From an uncultured Dorea sp. (lineage in GTDB: Bacteria; Bacillota; Clostridia; Lachnospirales; Lachnospiraceae), in NCBI GenBank assembly GCA_910584095.1, contig CAJTYU010000019.1, positions 1-63,654 of the forward strand: a DNA stretch of 63,654 bases, written 5' to 3'. The position numbers and the translations under genes are program-made. Positions within the stretch are counted from its first letter, which is position 1. Every line of letters starts with the position of its first letter. This document shows, one piece after another, positions 31,453 through 40,064 of the stretch. Under the pieces are notes generated by a model that had not been told where the DNA came from, did no database searches, and worked only from the letters and a program-made list of their open reading frames with translations.

Positions 31453-32535
31453 ATGAAAATAGCGATTTTAGGGGCAGGTAATAGCGGATGTGCGCTGGCG
31501 GCGGACTATGCGGGACGCGGGCATGAGGTTACGCTAATCAAAACATCCCATTCCCTGCACGATGACAATTTCCGTTATCTGACGGAGAACGGCGGATGGA
31601 TGGTGATGCATGAATTTGGAAAGGAAAGCGCCTGTAAGATCAGCCGTCTGACCCGCGATATCAGTGAAGTCCGGGGGCAGGAGGCCGTCCTTTTGTGTAC
31701 TCAGACAGGGTTCCACGCAGAGGTGCTTGAGAGGGCGGTGCCTTATCTGGAAGCCGGACAGATTCTCCTGATTAATCCGGGATATTTGTCGACGGCCTAT
31801 GCGCTTGGCAAGGGCCTTAAGGATGGGGTAATGGTTGCGGAGGCGGAGAGCAATTTCATTGACGGACGCATCTCGGGGCCGGGGCATTTCAAGGCGGGGT
31901 TCCGGAACGTGCGCAATCCTATCGGGATTTATCCCTCGAAAAGAACGGCGGAAGCAGCCGGAAAGCTGGATAAAATGGGTACGCCTTTTGTGTATCTTGG
32001 AAGCGTCGTAGAGGCGGCTCTGCATAATCCAAACATGATCGTACATACGGTGGGAGCCATTATGAGCATTCCGCGGATCGAGGCGACAAACGGGGATTAC
32101 TGTATGTATCACGAGGTGTTTACGACTTCTGTGTGGAAGCTTCTGGAGGCTTTAGATAAAGAAAAAATGGATATACTGGAGGCGCTTGGTTTTGAGCGGC
32201 TTGCCTATGCCGAAGCGTGTAAATTCAGAAATAGCCTAGATGAAAAGAGGGATGCGAAGGAAGTATTTTTTGACTATGCGTCCATGCCTGAGCGGGCGAA
32301 AGGTCCGCAGAGCGTAAACTCCAGATACATTACGGAGGATGTGCCGCAAGGGCTGGTACTGATGGAATCTCTGGGCAGGGTGCTGGGTATTTCGGTTCCG
32401 GTGTGTACCGCGCTGATTGAACTTGCGTCGGCGTCCGTAGGGACGGATTTCAGAAAGAACGGACGGACCTTGGAGCGTCTGGGGGAAGAAAATATACGCA
32501 GAATACTGGCTGAATCGGGAAATGGAGAACTGTGA
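31453..32535 (+). CDS. Opine (octopine/nopaline-type) dehydrogenase
   Basis: The 360-residue protein starts MKIAILGAGNSGCALAADYA, an NAD(P)-binding fold with GAGNSG. The C-terminal helical domain carries the octopine/nopaline dehydrogenase pattern NMIVHTVGAIMSIPRIEA and YCMYHEVFTTSVWKLLEALD; the His in IVHT matches the catalytic histidine of the family. Such enzymes reductively join the amino group of an amino acid to a 2-oxo acid, giving N-(carboxyalkyl)amino acids. Its place among ATP-grasps and glycosyltransferases suggests the opine is built into a surface polymer. SD GGAGCAGG precedes the ATG; the next gene overlaps it by one base. Confidence 0.83.
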   Translation: MKIAILGAGNSGCALAADYAGRGHEVTLIKTSHSLHDDNFRYLTENGGWMVMHEFGKESACKISRLTRDISEVRGQEAVLLCTQTGFHAEVLERAVPYLEAGQILLINPGYLSTAYALGKGLKDGVMVAEAESNFIDGRISGPGHFKAGFRNVRNPIGIYPSKRTAEAAGKLDKMGTPFVYLGSVVEAALHNPNMIVHTVGAIMSIPRIEATNGDYCMYHEVFTTSVWKLLEALDKEKMDILEALGFERLAYAEACKFRNSLDEKRDAKEVFFDYASMPERAKGPQSVNSRYITEDVPQGLVLMESLGRVLGISVPVCTALIELASASVGTDFRKNGRTLERLGEENIRRILAESGNGEL

Positions 32536-33518
32536 TGTCAAGGTGGAGCGCCGGAAAGAAAATCGTTCAGATGGCAAAGGAGCTCAGGAGGCAAAGGGGC
32601 GGTCTGGCAAGCGCATATGCCATGGATGCAGTGGGATGCAGTTTCAGGCATCAGGCTTCGCCGGAAAATTATTTTGTGCTGCGTTTCTACGAGCTGGATG
32701 AAAAGGAGCGGGAGACTTACCTGACCTCCGGGCGGTCGGCGGAGGCGGACCGGAAGCTGAACCGGCATATGACCGCAGAGCTGAACCGGGTCATGTCCCG
32801 GAAGCATCTGTTTTACCGGAGCTTTTCTGAGTTTGTGCACAGGGAGAGCATCTATGTGCCGGAAAGTCCTTATCTGGAATTTGCGGCGTTTCTTGACCGG
32901 CGGGAAGAGTTTGTACTCAAACCGGACCGTGGGAACAAGGGTCAGGGAATTGAAAGGCTTAAGACCGTGGATGTAAGGGACAGAAGGAGCCTTTATGACC
33001 GATGTAGGGAAAAAGGGCTTCTGGCTGAGCAGGCGATCCCACAGCATGAGGAGCTGGAGCGGATCAGTTCCTGCGTTAATTCTGTGCGCATCAATGCCGC
33101 ACGAGACGGAGAAGGGGCGGTGCGCCTGATCGGGGCCTGCCTGAAATGCGGAGCCGGCGGCGCGGCGGCGGATAACTTCCATTCGGGAGGCGTTGCCTAC
33201 CCGCTTGATCTGGACTGCGGAACCGTTACAGGACCCGGACGGAATAATACGGAAATCAGGGATTACGAATATCATCCCGGTTCATCCGTTTGCATGCCGG
33301 GATTTCGCGTTCCATACTGGGAGGATGTTAAAGGCTGCGCCTTGCGGGCGATGGAGCATATGCCGGAGCTTGGCTATGTGGGCTGGGATATCGCAGTTAC
33401 CCCGGAAGGGCCGGAGCTGATAGAAGGCAACTGCCACTGGCCGGGCGGGAATATCATACAGCTGGATAAAATCGGGAAGTACCCGCTGATAAAGGAATGT
33501 TTAAAAGGAGTAACATAG
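32535..33518 (+). CDS. Sugar-transfer-associated ATP-grasp protein 3
   Basis: About 327 residues. Core motifs: FVLKPDRGNKGQGIERL near 135, LLAEQAIPQHEEL, SVRINAARDGEGAVRL, a serine/glycine segment DNFHSGGVAYPLDLD, and YVGWDIAVTPEGPELIEGNCHWPG ending. ATG 32535 is used, overlapping the opine dehydrogenase stop by one base. It sits immediately behind the opine dehydrogenase, which makes it a candidate for ligating the opine, but this is inference. Confidence 0.8.
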   Translation: MSRWSAGKKIVQMAKELRRQRGGLASAYAMDAVGCSFRHQASPENYFVLRFYELDEKERETYLTSGRSAEADRKLNRHMTAELNRVMSRKHLFYRSFSEFVHRESIYVPESPYLEFAAFLDRREEFVLKPDRGNKGQGIERLKTVDVRDRRSLYDRCREKGLLAEQAIPQHEELERISSCVNSVRINAARDGEGAVRLIGACLKCGAGGAAADNFHSGGVAYPLDLDCGTVTGPGRNNTEIRDYEYHPGSSVCMPGFRVPYWEDVKGCALRAMEHMPELGYVGWDIAVTPEGPELIEGNCHWPGGNIIQLDKIGKYPLIKECLKGVT

Positions 33519-33524
33519 GAGAAA

Positions 33525-34583
33525 ATGAGCATTTTAACTGAGAATTATCTTGTAAAGAATATCAGGGCCTATCCGGCGCTGAGAAAGAAATTTATGAGTT
33601 ACATCAAGGGGGTAAATGAACTGCCTGGCGGCTTTAGCAAAGGGAAGCTGTTTCATGATTATCTGAAAGTCCGCAGGAACAATCCGGAGAAGAGAGTATC
33701 CCAGTCGGAGTATATGATTTTCGGGTTTTACAATCTGAGCGTAGAAGAGCAGAAAAAATATCTTACGGATATTGAGGCCACGCGTCTGATGCGGCCGTAT
33801 AACAATGATTCGGAGCCTTATCTGAAAAGTAAGGCCACATTCCTTAAAAGCTTTTCGCGGTTTATCCACAGAGGATGGCTCTATGTGCCGGATGCAAGCT
33901 ATGAAGAGTTCTGCGAATTTGTGCACAGATATCGTACGATCGCCCTAAAGCCGCAGTATTCAAGCTGGGGGATCGGATTTCTCAGACTAACGGAAGAAGA
34001 ATTTGAAGCAGAAGAGCAGCCGGAAGAATTTTATGAAAAAATGTGCAGGGGCAAGTATCTGGCGGAAGAATTTGTGGAATCCAGCCAGGAACTGGCAGTC
34101 TTTCATCCTTCTTCTTTGAATACATTGCGCGTGATCACCTTCCGGTGCGGGGAACGGTTTGAGGTGTTCGGCGGCGGGCTGCGCGTGGGAAATAACGGTC
34201 TCCATGTGGATAACGCCCACGGAGGAGGCATCTTCTGCGAGATCAATCCGGCAGATGGAAGGATTATAACAGATGGTCTGGACGAGTATTCCAACAGCTA
34301 TGCGGTCCATCCGATGACCGGAGTGAAGTTTAGAGGCACTCAGATCCCCCGGTGGAAGGAAATTGTGGAGCTGTGCCGGGAGGCTTCTATGGAACTGCCC
34401 TGTCTGCGTGTAGTGGGATGGGATGTTGCAATCCTGTCGGACGGAACGCTGGAACTGATCGAGGGGAATCACAGTCCGGGGATGAATATTGTGCAGGCTC
34501 CGGCAAAGCATGGGGTTCATGACCGGTTTGCGGCGATGCTCTTGGATTACTATGGAAACCCGGAACAATATATGGAGGAGTGA
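33525..34583 (+). CDS. Sugar-transfer-associated ATP-grasp protein 4
   Basis: A 352-residue member of the same family. It has MIFGFYNLSVEEQKKYLTD near 64, IALKPQYSSWGIGFLRL near 138, YLAEEFVESSQEL, SLNTLRVITFRCGERFEV, and VVGWDVAILSDGTLELIEGNHSPGMNI near the C-terminus. A GGAGAAA site precedes ATG 33525. It is the last gene of the glycan operon; metF follows only 6 bp later, so transcription probably continues. Confidence 0.8.
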   Translation: MSILTENYLVKNIRAYPALRKKFMSYIKGVNELPGGFSKGKLFHDYLKVRRNNPEKRVSQSEYMIFGFYNLSVEEQKKYLTDIEATRLMRPYNNDSEPYLKSKATFLKSFSRFIHRGWLYVPDASYEEFCEFVHRYRTIALKPQYSSWGIGFLRLTEEEFEAEEQPEEFYEKMCRGKYLAEEFVESSQELAVFHPSSLNTLRVITFRCGERFEVFGGGLRVGNNGLHVDNAHGGGIFCEINPADGRIITDGLDEYSNSYAVHPMTGVKFRGTQIPRWKEIVELCREASMELPCLRVVGWDVAILSDGTLELIEGNHSPGMNIVQAPAKHGVHDRFAAMLLDYYGNPEQYMEE

Positions 34584-34589
34584 TAACAG

Positions 34590-35447
34590 ATGAAAATAGC
34601 AGAGTTATATAACCGTAAAACAACACTGTCTTTTGAAATATTTCCGCCAAAGAAGGACAGCGAACTGAAAAATATTGATGCGACGCTGGAAATTTTGTGT
34701 GAATTGAAGCCAGATTTTATCAGCGTAACCTTTGGGGCGGGCGGAAGCGCGAACTGTAACCGTACCATTGAGGTGGCTAAGAAAATTAAACAGAAGTATC
34801 ATGTAGAGCCAGTGGTACATCTGACCTGTCTGAGCTACGCAAAGGATGAGATTGATGAATTTGTTAAGATATTAAAAAGCGAGGGAATTGATAACATACT
34901 GGCTCTGCGGGGCGACCGCAATCCGGATATTCCAGAAAAGGACGATTTTCGTCATGCGTCGGATCTGACCGCCTATCTGAAAAAAACGGGAGATTTCTGT
35001 ATTTTAGGCGCCTGCTATCCGGAATGCCATCCGGAGTCGGAGAACAGGGTCAGCGAACTGAGACATTTGAAACAGAAGGCAGACGCAGGCGCAGAGGTGC
35101 TGATTTCACAATTGTTTTTTGATAATCAGTATTTTTTCCAGCTGGCTGAGGATTGCAGGATTGCGGGGATCGACGTTCCTGTGGTTCCGGGAATTATGCC
35201 GGTGATCAATGCGGCGCAGATCAAAAGGATGATCACGATGTGCGGAGCTTCATTCCCAGACAGGTTTGAGAGAATTATCCATAAGTATGAGGACAGAAAG
35301 GAAGCGCTGTTTGACGCGGGGATGTCCTATGCTTTAAGCCAGATTATCGATCTGCTGGCCAGCGATATTCCGGGAATCCATCTGTATACGATGAATAATC
35401 CGGCGGTAGCGGGGAGGATCTGCGAAGGAATTAAAAATATTATTTGA
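34590..35447 (+). CDS. metF: Methylenetetrahydrofolate reductase
   Basis: The 285-residue single-domain flavoprotein reduces 5,10-methylene-THF to 5-methyl-THF for methionine synthesis or the methyl branch of acetogenesis. Seen features: LSFEIFPPK at the N-terminus with the catalytic-type Glu, VTFGAGGS, HLTCLSY, NILALRGD and ISQLFFDNQYFF. It is close behind the glycan operon (6-bp gap) but has no obvious functional link to it. It is followed by a strong terminator. Confidence 0.93.
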   Translation: MKIAELYNRKTTLSFEIFPPKKDSELKNIDATLEILCELKPDFISVTFGAGGSANCNRTIEVAKKIKQKYHVEPVVHLTCLSYAKDEIDEFVKILKSEGIDNILALRGDRNPDIPEKDDFRHASDLTAYLKKTGDFCILGACYPECHPESENRVSELRHLKQKADAGAEVLISQLFFDNQYFFQLAEDCRIAGIDVPVVPGIMPVINAAQIKRMITMCGASFPDRFERIIHKYEDRKEALFDAGMSYALSQIIDLLASDIPGIHLYTMNNPAVAGRICEGIKNII

Positions 35448-35463
35448 GAATTTTAGAAAAAGA

Positions 35464-35507
35464 AAAAGGACTGCGGCAGATGTATATAGAAATGCCGCAG
35501 TCCTTTT
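35464..35507. terminator. Bidirectional terminator between metF and the 3D-domain gene
   Basis: AAAAGGACTGCGGCA (35464-35478) pairs perfectly with TGCCGCAGTCCTTTT (35493-35507). T-runs occur on both sides, matching the convergent genes. Confidence 0.92.
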
Positions 35508-35534
35508 AATATTTCAGCAGGTATTGCCGATCGG

Positions 35535-36587
35535 TTAATCAGCCAGATACACGTCGGCATAATAGACGCCGTACTGTGTGGTTAGGGCATGACTTGATAC
35601 ATATACGTCAATCTTATTGCCCTGAATAGCGCCGCCAGTGTCCTCGGCGGTATAAACTTGTCCATTGATAATTACACGGCTTCCAAGGGGTATAACGCTT
35701 GGATCAACCGCGATGGTCCGTCCCTGTGTAGGAATCGTTCCGGTTGCAGTAGGACCGCCCGCCCAGCTTCCGCAGCAGAGATAGCAGTTGCAGTAATGGG
35801 TAATTCGGAAAGAACCAAGGCTTTGTTTCCCGGTTGAATCACCAGGATTATAAACCGGAGGAGGAGTCGGTCTGGATGTCGTGTTTCCAGAGGTCTGTTC
35901 GCCGGAGCCGGAAGCCTCCCCGCCGGAACCAGACACCTGCTGCTCCGCTTCCTGTCTTGAAGCAAGAAGTTCCGCCTGTCTTGCACGTTCAAGCTGAGCG
36001 GTGTAATTCGATAATTCACCGGATGTAGCGCTGATCATACCCTCTACTTCCGTACGTTTGTTTGCAAGCTCCTCCTGCTTTGCAACCAATTCCTGATGCT
36101 GGGTTTCCAGTTTCCTGCCTTCTTCGACAATCTTCTCCTGGGTAGCCAGCAGTTCGTTTAACATGTTGCGGTCATATTCATTAACCGTTGTGACAAAGTC
36201 TGTCTTGTTCAGAAAATCTGTCATGCTTTCCGCAGAGCATAATAATTCAATAAATGAGGTATCGCCTGCTTCGTAAATATACTTGATCCGCAGCTTCATA
36301 GCTTTGTATTGTTCTTCGCCGGCTGCCTGAGCGGCATCCAGACGGGTCTGTGTCTCGGTCATGGCGCCGGCAAGTTCCTCAGCGTCCTGTGACAGGGCGT
36401 CCATTTGGACTATGAGGTCATTGAGCTGCCCGTTCAGACCGTTTAATTCACTCTGCAGATTAGAAGTCTTCCTTTGTAATTCTGCTGAGGACGGCTCTGC
36501 ATAAACAGAGACGCTGGCATGTCCAATGGCAGCAATGCAGATGGCTGTGACTCCCGCACGCGCTAAGCGTTTTGCTCTCTTACTCAT
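35535..36587 (-). CDS. Secreted coiled-coil protein with 3D domain (cell-wall hydrolase type)
   Basis: A 350-residue exported protein. The signal peptide is residues 1 to about 30 (ending SVSVYA). A long PcsB-like coiled coil (about 33-215) is followed by a Ser/Gly/Thr/Pro linker (about 220-255) and a C-terminal 3D domain. The 3D domain shows ITHYCNCYLCCG, AVDPSVIPLGSRV and EDTGGAIQGNKIDVY, the three-aspartate pattern of MltA/Rpf-like lytic enzymes. It probably acts on peptidoglycan. It is divergent from the gene at 36754 and has a good promoter. Confidence 0.85.
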   Translation of the reverse strand: MSKRAKRLARAGVTAICIAAIGHASVSVYAEPSSAELQRKTSNLQSELNGLNGQLNDLIVQMDALSQDAEELAGAMTETQTRLDAAQAAGEEQYKAMKLRIKYIYEAGDTSFIELLCSAESMTDFLNKTDFVTTVNEYDRNMLNELLATQEKIVEEGRKLETQHQELVAKQEELANKRTEVEGMISATSGELSNYTAQLERARQAELLASRQEAEQQVSGSGGEASGSGEQTSGNTTSRPTPPPVYNPGDSTGKQSLGSFRITHYCNCYLCCGSWAGGPTATGTIPTQGRTIAVDPSVIPLGSRVIINGQVYTAEDTGGAIQGNKIDVYVSSHALTTQYGVYYADVYLAD

Positions 36588-36677
36588 AAATACTTGTCCT
36601 TTCTTAATATGTAAATAATAATGAATGATCCGCTGTTATAGAGCGCCAAACAGACGAATCTGGCCAGTATTTTTTAT

Positions 36678-36706
36678 ATTATACAACAAATTGCTTTATT
36701 TGGCAA
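36678..36706 (-). promoter_or_regulatory. Promoter of the 3D-domain gene
   Basis: On the - strand TTGCCA (36706-36701), a 17-bp spacer and TATAAT (36683-36678) form a strong housekeeping promoter about 90 bp upstream of the start. An overlapping + strand pair (TTGCTT 36691, TATTAT 36714, 17-bp spacer) may serve the divergent gene. Confidence 0.7.
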
Positions 36707-36753
36707 ACTTTGTTATTATAAATAATAGATATTTTATTTAGGAGCATAAGAAA

Positions 36754-37344
36754 ATGAAAAAATACGCGGAAGAATACTATTTATTCGAGAATATAAAAGA
36801 CCAGATTTATCCGTGGGTTACTCAGTCGCTGTCAGAGCCGCAGGCGCTGAATGGAAAAAGGATTTCTGAAAAGGATACGCCATTAATTTCTTTCGTTGGA
36901 GATTTGATGGTTCTGTTTGTAATAAAACGAGGGGAAGAGACATATGAAATCATAAAAGATAATATGCTTCCTCCCGATTGCGGTATAGAGCCGCTGTATC
37001 ACATGGCATGCGGGAATCTGGCAAGGGACGTAGAGTTTGTGATCGGCAATACGATGTACGGCGCTTTTGCCATATTTGCGGACGGATATCATGAGGCCAG
37101 CTCTCTTTGCTTTAAGCATATCTGGGAGGTGTGTGTGGAGAAGCTGGAGGATGATCTGCTGATCACGGTTCCTTCAAAAGATACGGTGCTCTTTGTTCCT
37201 GCATCTATGGACGAGGCGGCTGAAAAGATGAAGCAGCATGCAGAACAGGTATATGAAATGGATAAAGGAAGGATTAGCAGAGACCTGTATTTGTTTACGA
37301 AGGATGGAAAGGAATTGCTGGTTTATGATGAAACAAAACATTAA
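36754..37344 (+). CDS. Hypothetical protein, DUF1444/DUF5688-like
   Basis: A soluble 196-residue protein that I do not recognise with certainty. The middle part (GDLMVLFVIKRGEETYEIIKDNML) and the ending LYLFTKDGKELLVYDE recall small Lachnospiraceae/Bacillus proteins of the DUF1444 and DUF5688 groups, with the segment LITVPSKDTVLFVPA. There are no membrane segments or metal motifs. AGGAGCATAAGAAA precedes the start. It overlaps the following HAD gene by about 20 bp. Confidence 0.6.
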   Translation: MKKYAEEYYLFENIKDQIYPWVTQSLSEPQALNGKRISEKDTPLISFVGDLMVLFVIKRGEETYEIIKDNMLPPDCGIEPLYHMACGNLARDVEFVIGNTMYGAFAIFADGYHEASSLCFKHIWEVCVEKLEDDLLITVPSKDTVLFVPASMDEAAEKMKQHAEQVYEMDKGRISRDLYLFTKDGKELLVYDETKH

Positions 37345-38158
37345 GATGATTGGTTTGGATTTGGATGGGACGCTCTTGGACAGCAATAAGGTGTTTAGCG
37401 ATTATTCCAGACGGGTGGTTGCAGAAGCCCTAAGGCGGGGCGTAGTCGTGCTGCCGGCCACCGGACGTCCCGTATCGGGGATTCCGAGAGAGGTGATGGA
37501 ATTTCCGGGAATACGTTATGCGCTTACTTCCAACGGTGCGAGAGTGCTGGATATTCAGGAGGGAAAGGTATTGTATGAAAGGCTGATTTCTTACGACTCA
37601 GGAAAGAGGCTTCTTGAGATACTTCAGAAATACGACGCGCTGCTGGAGATTTATTATGAAGGAATTGGATATGCGAACGAACAAGACCTAAAAATTGTGA
37701 AGCGCTATATGTCTTCGCCGCCGATGGTAAAATATATTCTTGACACAAGAAGGCCGGTGAAGGATGTTTGTGCAATGTATCATATAGAACATCGTCCTGT
37801 GGATAAGATACAGGCTCTCTTTGTTAGTCAGGAGGAAAAGAGGGCGGCTTTTGCAGAGGTAAAGGAGAAGGCTCCGGAGCTTGCAGTGTGCGGAGCGCTG
37901 TATAATAATCTTGAGGCAAATGCAAAAGAAGCCAGAAAAGGAATTGCTTTAATGAAATTAGGGGAAATTCTTGGGATATCCAGAGATGAGATTATGGCGT
38001 GCGGGGACGGCTCTAATGATATCGAGATGATCAGAGAGGCGGGATTTGGAGTGGCTATGTCCAATTCAATTGATGAAGTGCTAGAGGCTGCAGACTATGT
38101 GACGCTCTCCAATGATGAAGATGGAGCTGCAAAAGCGATTGAGAAGTACGTATTATAA
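37325..38158 (+). CDS. HAD-superfamily phosphatase, Cof type
   Basis: The roughly 277-residue protein starts with KMIGLDLDGTLLDSNK (motif I, DxDGT), has the ALTSNGARV motif II region near 70 and GDGSNDIEMIREAGFGVAM as motif IV. The C2-type cap between them identifies the Cof/YidA subgroup, which hydrolyses sugar phosphates or related small phosphates. Start is 37325 or 37328 (tandem ATG); the longer upstream frame overlaps the preceding gene and is rejected. Confidence 0.85.
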   Translation: MMKQNIKMIGLDLDGTLLDSNKVFSDYSRRVVAEALRRGVVVLPATGRPVSGIPREVMEFPGIRYALTSNGARVLDIQEGKVLYERLISYDSGKRLLEILQKYDALLEIYYEGIGYANEQDLKIVKRYMSSPPMVKYILDTRRPVKDVCAMYHIEHRPVDKIQALFVSQEEKRAAFAEVKEKAPELAVCGALYNNLEANAKEARKGIALMKLGEILGISRDEIMACGDGSNDIEMIREAGFGVAMSNSIDEVLEAADYVTLSNDEDGAAKAIEKYVL

Positions 38159-38190
38159 TAACCGAAAAAGATAAAGGAGATTAGGAGAAG

Positions 38191-39018
38191 ATGTTAGATT
38201 TTATTAAAATTGTGGTTCTCGGTATAGTAGAAGGAATTACCGAATGGCTTCCTGTCAGCAGCACAGGGCATTTGATCTTGGTCGGAGATTTGTTAAAACC
38301 GGGGCTCAGCGATGAATTTATGGAAATGTTTAATGTAGTAATCCAGCTTGGCGCGATTATGGCGGTAGTGGTTCTCTACTTTCACAAGCTGAATCCATTT
38401 TCGCCGAGGAAAAATCAGAGACAGAAGATGCTTACATGGCAGATGTGGATAAAGGTGGCGATTGCCTCAGTTCCGGCGGCAGTCGTCGGACTGATATTTG
38501 ACGATTATCTGGACGCGTTGTTTTATAAGCCTATTCCTGTGGCGGTGATGCTGATTGTATACGGCGTACTGTTTATTATTATTGAGAACCGCAACAAAGA
38601 CGTTACGCCTGAGGTGACCAAGATTTCCCAGCTGTCCGTTAAGATGCTCCTGTGGATCGGCGTATTCCAGATGCTGGCGATGATACCGGGCACATCCAGA
38701 TCCGGGGCGACCATTGTGGGAGCGCTTATGATCGGAGTGGCGAGAGCGACGGCGGCAGAATTTACATTTTTTCTGGCAATACCAGTGATGTTCGGAGCAA
38801 GCTTTTTAAAGCTGGTGAAGTTTGGATTTCATTTTACAGGTCAGGAGTTCGGATTGTTGATGTTGGGCTGCGCGGTCTCCTTTGTGATATCGGTTGCGGC
38901 AATCAAGTTCTTAATGGGATATATTAAAAAGCATGACTTTAAAGTGTTTGGCTATTACCGGATTGTACTTGGAGCGGCTATTATTATATCGGCGGTTGTT
39001 AAGCTTATTATGGGATAA
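38191..39018 (+). CDS. uppP: Undecaprenyl-diphosphatase
   Basis: UppP (BacA) recycles undecaprenyl diphosphate for peptidoglycan and wall-polymer synthesis. The 275-residue membrane protein has VEGITEWLPVSSTGHLIL near the start, the second motif PGTSRSGATIVGAL near 167 and about eight hydrophobic segments. An AAAGGAGATTAGGAG site precedes it. Confidence 0.95.
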   Translation: MLDFIKIVVLGIVEGITEWLPVSSTGHLILVGDLLKPGLSDEFMEMFNVVIQLGAIMAVVVLYFHKLNPFSPRKNQRQKMLTWQMWIKVAIASVPAAVVGLIFDDYLDALFYKPIPVAVMLIVYGVLFIIIENRNKDVTPEVTKISQLSVKMLLWIGVFQMLAMIPGTSRSGATIVGALMIGVARATAAEFTFFLAIPVMFGASFLKLVKFGFHFTGQEFGLLMLGCAVSFVISVAAIKFLMGYIKKHDFKVFGYYRIVLGAAIIISAVVKLIMG

Positions 39019-39026
39019 ATCAATAG

Positions 39027-39082
39027 AAGCAGGCGGCTTTTTCTAGTTTATATGGATAAACAAAAAAAGCCACTTGCTTTTT
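39027..39082 (+). terminator. Terminator after uppP
   Basis: AAGCAGGCGGCTTTTT (39027-39042) pairs with AAAAAGCCACTTGCTT (39067-39082) with two weak positions, followed by TTTG. The downstream arm overlaps the -35 region of the next promoter. A small CCACG/CGTGG hairpin (39139-39153) follows in the leader of the next gene. Confidence 0.65.
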
Positions 39083-39101
39083 GTATGAAACGTGCTAAAA
39101 T
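39074..39101 (+). promoter_or_regulatory. Candidate promoter of the amino acid ABC transporter
   Basis: TTGCTT (39074-39079), 16-bp spacer, TAAAAT (39096-39101), about 95 bp before the binding-protein gene. Confidence 0.5.
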
Positions 39102-39196
39102 AGGAAAGGTGAATATTTATGCAAAAAAATGTAAGTTACTCCACGCAGAACGTGGATAGGAAGTCTCATTAAATTGAGCGGAAGGGAGAATTAATT

Positions 39197-40027
39197 ATGA
39201 AATTGAAAAAGTTAAGCAGCGTATTACTTGCATCTGCAATGGTAATTTCATTGGCGGCATGCGGGTCGGGAGATTCCGGCAAGGAAGAATCGGGCGGAAA
39301 TGCAGATGAGGCGGCAGAGGCAATTACATCCATTGAGCAGTTAGAAGGCAAGACCATCGGCGTACAGACAGGCACAACCGGCGATATCTATGTAACGGAT
39401 GAGTTTGGCGAGGACAGCGTTGAGCGTTATAACAAAGGATTTGAGGCTGTACAAGCTCTGCAGCAGGGCAAGATTGATGCGGTAATTATTGATAATGAGC
39501 CTGCGCAGGTATTCGTAAATGAGAATGAGGGACTTAAGATTCTGGATGAGGCTTACACAGAGGAAGAGTATGCGATTGCTGTTTCCAAGGATAATACAGA
39601 GCTTACAGAGCAGCTGAATGAGGCTCTTCAGGCGCTGAAGGATGACGGTACCTTTGACGCAATTTTTGATTATTACATCAGCGGCGAGGGCGAGGCTTAT
39701 ACAGTGGATGAGTCTGCAGAACGGGACGGAGAGCTTGTTATGGCAACCAACGCGGAGTTCCCTCCATATGAGTTTCATGAGACCGTTGACGGCGAGGATA
39801 AGATTATGGGCGTTGACGCGGATGTTGCAAGGGCAATCTGTGATTACCTCGGCAAGGAACTGGTAATTGAGGATATGCAGTTCGACTCTATTATTACTGC
39901 TGTCCAGAGCGGAAAAGCAGACGTTGGTTTTGCAGGCATGACCGTTACGGAAGACCGTTTGAAATCCGTTGATTTTTCAGATACCTATTGCACGGCCCGT
40001 CAGGTTGTCATTGTAAAAGAGCAATAG
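39197..40027 (+). CDS. Amino acid ABC transporter substrate-binding lipoprotein
   Basis: The 276-residue lipoprotein has a signal with lipobox LAAC at about residues 17-21. The mature solute-binding domain belongs to family 3 (polar amino acids): GVQTGTTGDIYV, DAVIIDNEPAQVFV, NAEFPPYEF, VDADVARAICDYLGKELVIEDMQFDSIITAVQSGKADVGFAGMT. The domain order looks circularly arranged, with the usual N-terminal NAEFPPYEF segment late in the sequence (about residue 185). It is the first gene of a three-gene importer operon. Substrate unknown. Confidence 0.87.
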   Translation: MKLKKLSSVLLASAMVISLAACGSGDSGKEESGGNADEAAEAITSIEQLEGKTIGVQTGTTGDIYVTDEFGEDSVERYNKGFEAVQALQQGKIDAVIIDNEPAQVFVNENEGLKILDEAYTEEEYAIAVSKDNTELTEQLNEALQALKDDGTFDAIFDYYISGEGEAYTVDESAERDGELVMATNAEFPPYEFHETVDGEDKIMGVDADVARAICDYLGKELVIEDMQFDSIITAVQSGKADVGFAGMTVTEDRLKSVDFSDTYCTARQVVIVKEQ

Positions 40028-40064
40028 GATTTTTACAGAAAAGAAGAGGAAGGGTTAAGTAGAG

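Noticed and set aside
31453..32535. Opine metallophore (staphylopine-like) biosynthesis
   Set aside because: No nicotianamine-synthase-like gene, histidine racemase or metallophore exporter lies nearby; the neighbours are glycan genes.
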